The notes under the pieces: generated by a model
Database searches by the model: none
Seen by the model: only the letters and a program-made list of their open reading frames with translations
Told to the model about the DNA's origin: nothing
Translations under genes and position numbers: made by a program
Source of the DNA: Paraburkholderia heleia NBRC 101817
GTDB taxonomy: Bacteria; Pseudomonadota; Gammaproteobacteria; Burkholderiales; Burkholderiaceae
DNA length: 64,000 nt
Direction: 5' to 3'
Assembly (NCBI RefSeq): GCF_000739775.1
Contig: NZ_BBJH01000029.1
Span: forward strand, 1 to 64,000
Shown here: positions 60,148 to 64,000 of the stretch, piece by piece
Layout of the letters: each line of letters begins with the position of its first letter
Position numbering within the stretch: position 1 is the stretch's first letter

Positions 60148-60936
60148 ATGTCAGATCCGAAACTCGTCGCGGCGCTGGCCGCGCGCCTGCACGAAGCCGA
60201 AGCGTCGCGCAACGTGATCGAGCCGGTGCGCGGCGAGATCGCTATCGACGATATCGCCACCGCTTACGCCGTTCAGCAAGCCAACGTCGACCTGCGCGTG
60301 GCGGCAGGCGAGCGCATCGTGGGCCGCAAGATCGGTCTCACGTCGCTTGCCGTGCAAAAGCAGCTGGGCGTCGATCAGCCCGACTTCGGCGCGCTCTTTG
60401 CCTCGATGGCTTGCGGAGACGCTGAAGCGATTGCGCTCCCGCAACTGATCCAGCCGAAGGTGGAAGCGGAAATCGCGCTCGTGCTGGAGCGCGACCTCAC
60501 ATTCGAAAAGCACACCTTCGTCGATATCCTGCGCGCGAGCGCCTATGCGCTTGCAGCCATCGAAGTGGTGGACAGCCGCATCCGGAACTGGGACATCCGC
60601 TTCGTCGATACGGTGGCCGACAACGCGTCGAGCGCGCGCTTCGTGGTGGGCAGCCGCCCGGTGCCGCTCTCGCAGATCGACTTGAGCGCTTGCGCGATGG
60701 AACTCTCGCGTGACGGCGAAGTGCTCTCGCGCGGCAACGGCGCCGCGTGCCTCGGCAACCCGCTCAACGCCGCCGTGTGGCTCGCCGACCGCATGGTGCA
60801 GCTCGGCACGCCGCTGCGTGCGGGCGACGTGGTGCTCACGGGTGCGCTCGGCCCCATGGTCGCCGTGAAGGAACCCGGTACGTACACCGCGCAGATCGAA
60901 GGCCTCGGCAGCGTTCGCGCGACTTTCTCCGCCTGA
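60148..60936 (+). CDS. mhpD: 2-hydroxypenta-2,4-dienoate (2-keto-4-pentenoate) hydratase
   Basis: 262 aa. GRKIGLTSLAVQKQLGVDQPD, the metal-binding VEAEIALVLERDL, IEVVDSRIRNW and GDVVLTGALGP are hydratase signatures; it is distantly related to HpaH at 3335. It makes 4-hydroxy-2-oxopentanoate for MhpE. Start ATG 60148 follows CCGGAG. It directly follows mhpB after 26 bases, where E. coli has mhpC. Confidence 0.94.
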   Translation: MSDPKLVAALAARLHEAEASRNVIEPVRGEIAIDDIATAYAVQQANVDLRVAAGERIVGRKIGLTSLAVQKQLGVDQPDFGALFASMACGDAEAIALPQLIQPKVEAEIALVLERDLTFEKHTFVDILRASAYALAAIEVVDSRIRNWDIRFVDTVADNASSARFVVGSRPVPLSQIDLSACAMELSRDGEVLSRGNGAACLGNPLNAAVWLADRMVQLGTPLRAGDVVLTGALGPMVAVKEPGTYTAQIEGLGSVRATFSA

Positions 60937-60949
60937 CACAGGAATTCAT

Positions 60950-61900
60950 ATGGCTTCCGAAAAACTCAAGGCCGCGATCATCGGCTCCGGCAACATAGGC
61001 ACGGATCTGATGGTCAAGATCATGCGCAACAGCAAGCATCTGGAAATGGCGGCGATGGTCGGCATCGACCCGAACTCCGATGGCCTCGCGCGCGCCGCCC
61101 GCCTCGGCGTTGCGACCACGCACGAAGGCGTGGCCGGTCTCACGCGCCTGCCCGTGTTCAGCGATATCGACTTCGTGTTCGACGCGACTTCCGCTGGCGC
61201 GCACGTGAAGAACGATGCGCTGCTGCGCGCGTTCAAGCCGTCGATTCGCGTGATCGACCTCACGCCTGCCGCAATCGGCCCGTACTGCGTGCCCGTCGTG
61301 AACCTCGACGCCCACATCGAAGCGCCTAACGTCAACATGGTGACGTGCGGCGGCCAGGCCACGATTCCGATGGTCGCGGCTGTGTCGCGTGTCGCGAAGG
61401 TCCACTATGCGGAGATCGTCGCGTCGATCAGCAGCAAGTCGGCAGGTCCCGGCACGCGCGCCAACATCGACGAGTTCACCGAAACGACTTCGAAGGCCAT
61501 CGAAGTGGTGGGCGGCGCGGCGAAGGGCAAGGCCATCATCGTGCTGAACCCGGCCGAGCCGCCGGTCATGATGCGCGACACGGTTTATACGCTTTCCGAA
61601 ATGGCCGACCGCGGGAAGGTCGAGCAGTCCATTGAAGAGATGGTCGCGAAGGTGCACGCCTACGTGCCGGGCTATCGCCTGAAGCAAAAAGTGCAGTTCG
61701 ACGAGATTCCGGCCAGTGCGCCCTTGAATATTCCGGGCCTCGGCAAGTTCAGCGGCCTGAAGACCTCGGTGTTCCTCGAAGTGGAGGGCGCCGCGCATTA
61801 TCTGCCCGCTTACGCAGGCAATCTCGACATCATGACTTCCGCTGCGCTCGCCACCGCCGAACGCATGGCGCAGACGCTTCTGAGCGTGCAGGGAGCTTAA
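60950..61900 (+). CDS. mhpF: acetaldehyde dehydrogenase (acylating)
   Basis: 316 aa. N-terminal NAD motif AAIIGSGNIGTDLMVKIM, and the catalytic cysteine in NMVTCGGQATIPMV. It converts acetaldehyde to acetyl-CoA and forms a channelling complex with the aldolase MhpE, the next gene (4-base gap). Start ATG 60950 follows CAGGAA. Confidence 0.95.
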   Translation: MASEKLKAAIIGSGNIGTDLMVKIMRNSKHLEMAAMVGIDPNSDGLARAARLGVATTHEGVAGLTRLPVFSDIDFVFDATSAGAHVKNDALLRAFKPSIRVIDLTPAAIGPYCVPVVNLDAHIEAPNVNMVTCGGQATIPMVAAVSRVAKVHYAEIVASISSKSAGPGTRANIDEFTETTSKAIEVVGGAAKGKAIIVLNPAEPPVMMRDTVYTLSEMADRGKVEQSIEEMVAKVHAYVPGYRLKQKVQFDEIPASAPLNIPGLGKFSGLKTSVFLEVEGAAHYLPAYAGNLDIMTSAALATAERMAQTLLSVQGA

Positions 61901-61904
61901 GACC

Positions 61905-62930
61905 ATGAGCAAGAAACTCTACATCTCCGACGTGACGCTGCGCGACGGCAGCCACGCCATCCGCCACCAGTACTCGATCCAGAACGTGCAGGACATCGCC
62001 CGCGCGCTGGACAAGGCAAAAGTGGACAGCATCGAGGTCGCTCACGGCGACGGCCTGCAGGGCTCGAGCTTCAACTACGGCTTCGGCGCGCACAGCGACC
62101 TCGAATGGATCGAAGCCGTGGCCGAAGTGGTCACGCATGCGCAGATCGCCACGCTGCTCCTGCCCGGCATCGGCACGATCCACGACCTGAAGGCCGCGTA
62201 CAACGCCGGCGCACGCGTGGTGCGTATCGCCACGCATTGCACCGAAGCCGACATTTCGAGGCAGCACATCGAATACGCGCGCGAACTCGGCATGGACACG
62301 GTGGGCTTCCTGATGATGAGCCACATGACGACGCCGGAGAATCTCGCCATCGAAGCGAAGAAGATGGAAAGCTACGGCGCGACCTGCATTTACGTGGTCG
62401 ATTCGGGCGGCGCATTGACGATGAACGACGTGCGCGACCGCTTTCGCGCAGTGAAAGCCGTTTTGAAGCCCGAAACGCAAACGGGCATGCACGCGCATCA
62501 CAACCTCTCGCTGGGCGTGGCGAATTCAATCGTCGCCGTGGAAGAAGGCGGCGACCGCATCGATGCGTCGCTCGCGGGCATGGGCGCGGGTGCAGGCAAC
62601 GCGCCGCTGGAAGTGTTCATCGGCGCGGCGGAGCGCATGGGCTGGAACCACGGCACGGACCTCTACACGCTGATGGACGCCGCCGACGACATCGTGCGCC
62701 CGCTGCAGGACCGGCCGGTTCGCGTGGACCGCGAAACGCTCGCGCTCGGCTATGCGGGCGTGTATTCGAGCTTCCTGCGCCACTCGGAGGTGGCCGCGAA
62801 GAAGTACGGCCTGAAGACGGTGGACATTCTCGTCGAACTGGGCAAGCGCCGGATGGTGGGCGGCCAGGAAGACATGATCGTCGACGTGGCGCTCGATCTG
62901 AAAAAGCGCCAGCAGGCATTGCAGTCCTGA
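61905..62930 (+). CDS. mhpE: 4-hydroxy-2-oxovalerate aldolase
   Basis: 341-aa HMGL-like TIM barrel. ISDVTLRDGSHAIRHQYS contains the Arg-Asp pair and catalytic His; GMHAHHNLSLGVANSIVA gives the metal-binding His-x-His. It splits 4-hydroxy-2-oxopentanoate to pyruvate and acetaldehyde. The C-terminal domain pairs with MhpF. Confidence 0.95.
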   Translation: MSKKLYISDVTLRDGSHAIRHQYSIQNVQDIARALDKAKVDSIEVAHGDGLQGSSFNYGFGAHSDLEWIEAVAEVVTHAQIATLLLPGIGTIHDLKAAYNAGARVVRIATHCTEADISRQHIEYARELGMDTVGFLMMSHMTTPENLAIEAKKMESYGATCIYVVDSGGALTMNDVRDRFRAVKAVLKPETQTGMHAHHNLSLGVANSIVAVEEGGDRIDASLAGMGAGAGNAPLEVFIGAAERMGWNHGTDLYTLMDAADDIVRPLQDRPVRVDRETLALGYAGVYSSFLRHSEVAAKKYGLKTVDILVELGKRRMVGGQEDMIVDVALDLKKRQQALQS

Positions 62931-63024
62931 TCAAGCGCGCCGCGCATTGCCTTTGGGCGGTGCGCGGCGTCGCCACAAATAGCCGCCGGAAAGAGCGGCT
63001 CGCAAATACACATGGAGACTTTTT

Positions 63025-64000
63025 ATGACGTCGCGAAACAGTAGTGCTGGAGAAGGTGGATCGAGCAGCAAGGCAACCATCGCCCTGTGTCTGGCGATTG
63101 CGCTGCTCGAAGGATTGGACCTGCAATCGGCGGGCGTAGCGGGACCGCGCATGGCGAAGGAGTTTCATCTTGCCGTCGCGCAAATGGGCTGGGCGTTCAG
63201 CGCCGGTGCAATCGGCCTGCTGCCGGGCGCGGCACTGGGCGGGCGGTTTGCCGACCGCTTCGGCCGCAAGCGCGTGCTCATGTGGTCGGTGGCGCTGTTC
63301 GGGCTCTTTTCGCTTGCCACGACCATGGTGTGGAATTTCGAAAGCCTGCTCGTTGCGCGTCTGCTTACGGGACTCGGTCTTGGCGCGGCCATGCCGAACC
63401 TGATCGCGCTGTGCTCCGAGGCAGCGGGTGAGCAGCAGCGCAGCACGGCCGTGGGCGCGATGTACTGCGGCATGCCGTTCGGCGCGGCGATTGCGGCCGT
63501 CATCGGCATGCTCGGCACGGGGGATGCAGGCTGGCGTCACGTGTTCTACGTCGGCGGTCTCGGGCCGATCGTGATGGTGCCGCTGCTTGGCCTGTTCCTG
63601 CGCGAGTCGCAGCAGTTCGTCGCCGCGCAAGCGTCGAAGGTCGCGAAGGAAGGCGCGCCAGGCGTGACGCAAGCGCTCTGGCTGGAGGGTCGCGCGCGTA
63701 CCACGATTGCGCTGTGGATCAGCTACCTCGGCACCTTGATCGTGCTGTACTTCCTGATGAACTGGCTGCCCTCGATGGTGCTCGCACGCGGCCTCACGCG
63801 CGTGCAGTCGAACCTCGTGCTGATGCTGTTCAACATCGGCGGCGGCATCGGTGCCGTGGCGATCGCCACGATCATGGATCGCTTTGGCCGCCGCGGCACC
63901 GTGATCGGCATGTACGTGGGCATCGTGGCGGCGCTCACCCTGCTCGCAAGCGCGGGCGGCGCAAGCTCGACGGCCGTGGGCGGGCTGCTGTGCGGCTTCT
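63025..64000 (+). CDS. mhpT: MFS transporter, MhpT-like, 3' end outside window
   Basis: First 325 codons of an aromatic acid:H+ symporter; the frame stays open to the window edge. The chain begins MTSRNSSAGEGGSSSKATI, then LLEGLDLQSAGVAGPRMAKE, the MFS loop GGRFADRFGRKRVLM, and later NIGGGIGAVAIATIMDRFG. Its position after mhpE suggests uptake of 3-hydroxyphenylpropionate or related acids. GGAGA precedes the ATG at 63025; the gap to mhpE is 94 bases. Confidence 0.88.
   Translation, partial: MTSRNSSAGEGGSSSKATIALCLAIALLEGLDLQSAGVAGPRMAKEFHLAVAQMGWAFSAGAIGLLPGAALGGRFADRFGRKRVLMWSVALFGLFSLATTMVWNFESLLVARLLTGLGLGAAMPNLIALCSEAAGEQQRSTAVGAMYCGMPFGAAIAAVIGMLGTGDAGWRHVFYVGGLGPIVMVPLLGLFLRESQQFVAAQASKVAKEGAPGVTQALWLEGRARTTIALWISYLGTLIVLYFLMNWLPSMVLARGLTRVQSNLVLMLFNIGGGIGAVAIATIMDRFGRRGTVIGMYVGIVAALTLLASAGGASSTAVGGLLCGF

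Noticed and set aside
1..64000. CRISPR array, insertion sequence, prophage, toxin-antitoxin or secretion locus
   Set aside because: None found: no regularly spaced repeat-spacer pattern, no transposase or integrase motif, and every larger gene fits metabolic, regulatory or transport families.

Overview
The window is high-GC, densely coded DNA with short intergenic gaps. Its gene content (split HpaG1/HpaG2, an hca plus mhp island, a SYLF lipoprotein, NodT/EmrAB efflux, many MarR/LysR/AraC regulators) points to a soil or plant-associated betaproteobacterium, most likely Paraburkholderia/Caballeronia/Burkholderia. That placement is inferred from gene content and protein style only; there is no rRNA or housekeeping marker here. 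No insertion sequence, integrase, CRISPR array or prophage gene was found.

Layout. 1-3240: a cut MFS transporter, a ketopantoate-reductase-like and class II aldolase operon, and a divergent MarR regulator. 3247-9060: the lower homoprotocatechuate (4-hydroxyphenylacetate) meta-cleavage operon hpaG1-G2-E-D-F-H on the minus strand with divergent hpaR. A degraded fragment of hpaI, the last enzyme of that pathway, fills the gap after hpaH. 9061-10098: a thioredoxin-like gene inside a cluster of four short dispersed repeats. 10099-15000: small hypothetical genes, a YcaQ-type DNA glycosylase, a cyclic-nucleotide-domain/TrxR-like flavoprotein and a DedA-rhodanese fusion. 15219-17156: an Aer-like PAS chemoreceptor with a sigma28-type promoter. 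17251-21467: a repeat region, then a Fur-box-preceded siderophore receptor, a PiuC-type dioxygenase and a PepSY protein. 21531-24588: lone cobF, LysE exporter, AraC regulator and a GNAT protein.

24791-29860 holds a five-gene signalling cassette: a membrane HAMP-HPt-ATPase kinase related to CheA, a short MCP-like protein, two CheX/CheC-like proteins that share the same C-terminal tail (GELELF), and a CheY-like receiver. It has no CheW, CheR or CheB. I judge this the best candidate in the window for an uncharacterised system. 29877-34260: an FdhF/YdeP-type molybdoenzyme and a MocR-type regulator. 34300-43476: LysR; a MarR-controlled EmrA-EmrB-NodT tripartite efflux operon; AraC and AhpD-like genes; and a thiolase-MarR pair. 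The two MarR proteins are paralogs, and near-identical 14-bp palindromes lie upstream of both gene sets. 43604-50577: a TAXI-type binding protein, SYLF lipoprotein, YeeE-type transporter, chemoreceptor and D-amino acid dehydrogenase, followed by tRNA-Val(GAC) with its own terminator.

51047-64000 is a phenylpropanoid catabolic island. hcaEFCBD (minus) converts phenylpropionate or cinnamate to the 2,3-diol and is paired with divergent hcaR. mhpR (minus) is divergent from mhpA-B-D-F-E and an mhpT-like transporter cut by the window end. hcaR and mhpR converge and overlap. mhpC, the ring-fission-product hydrolase, is absent from its usual place between mhpB and mhpD.
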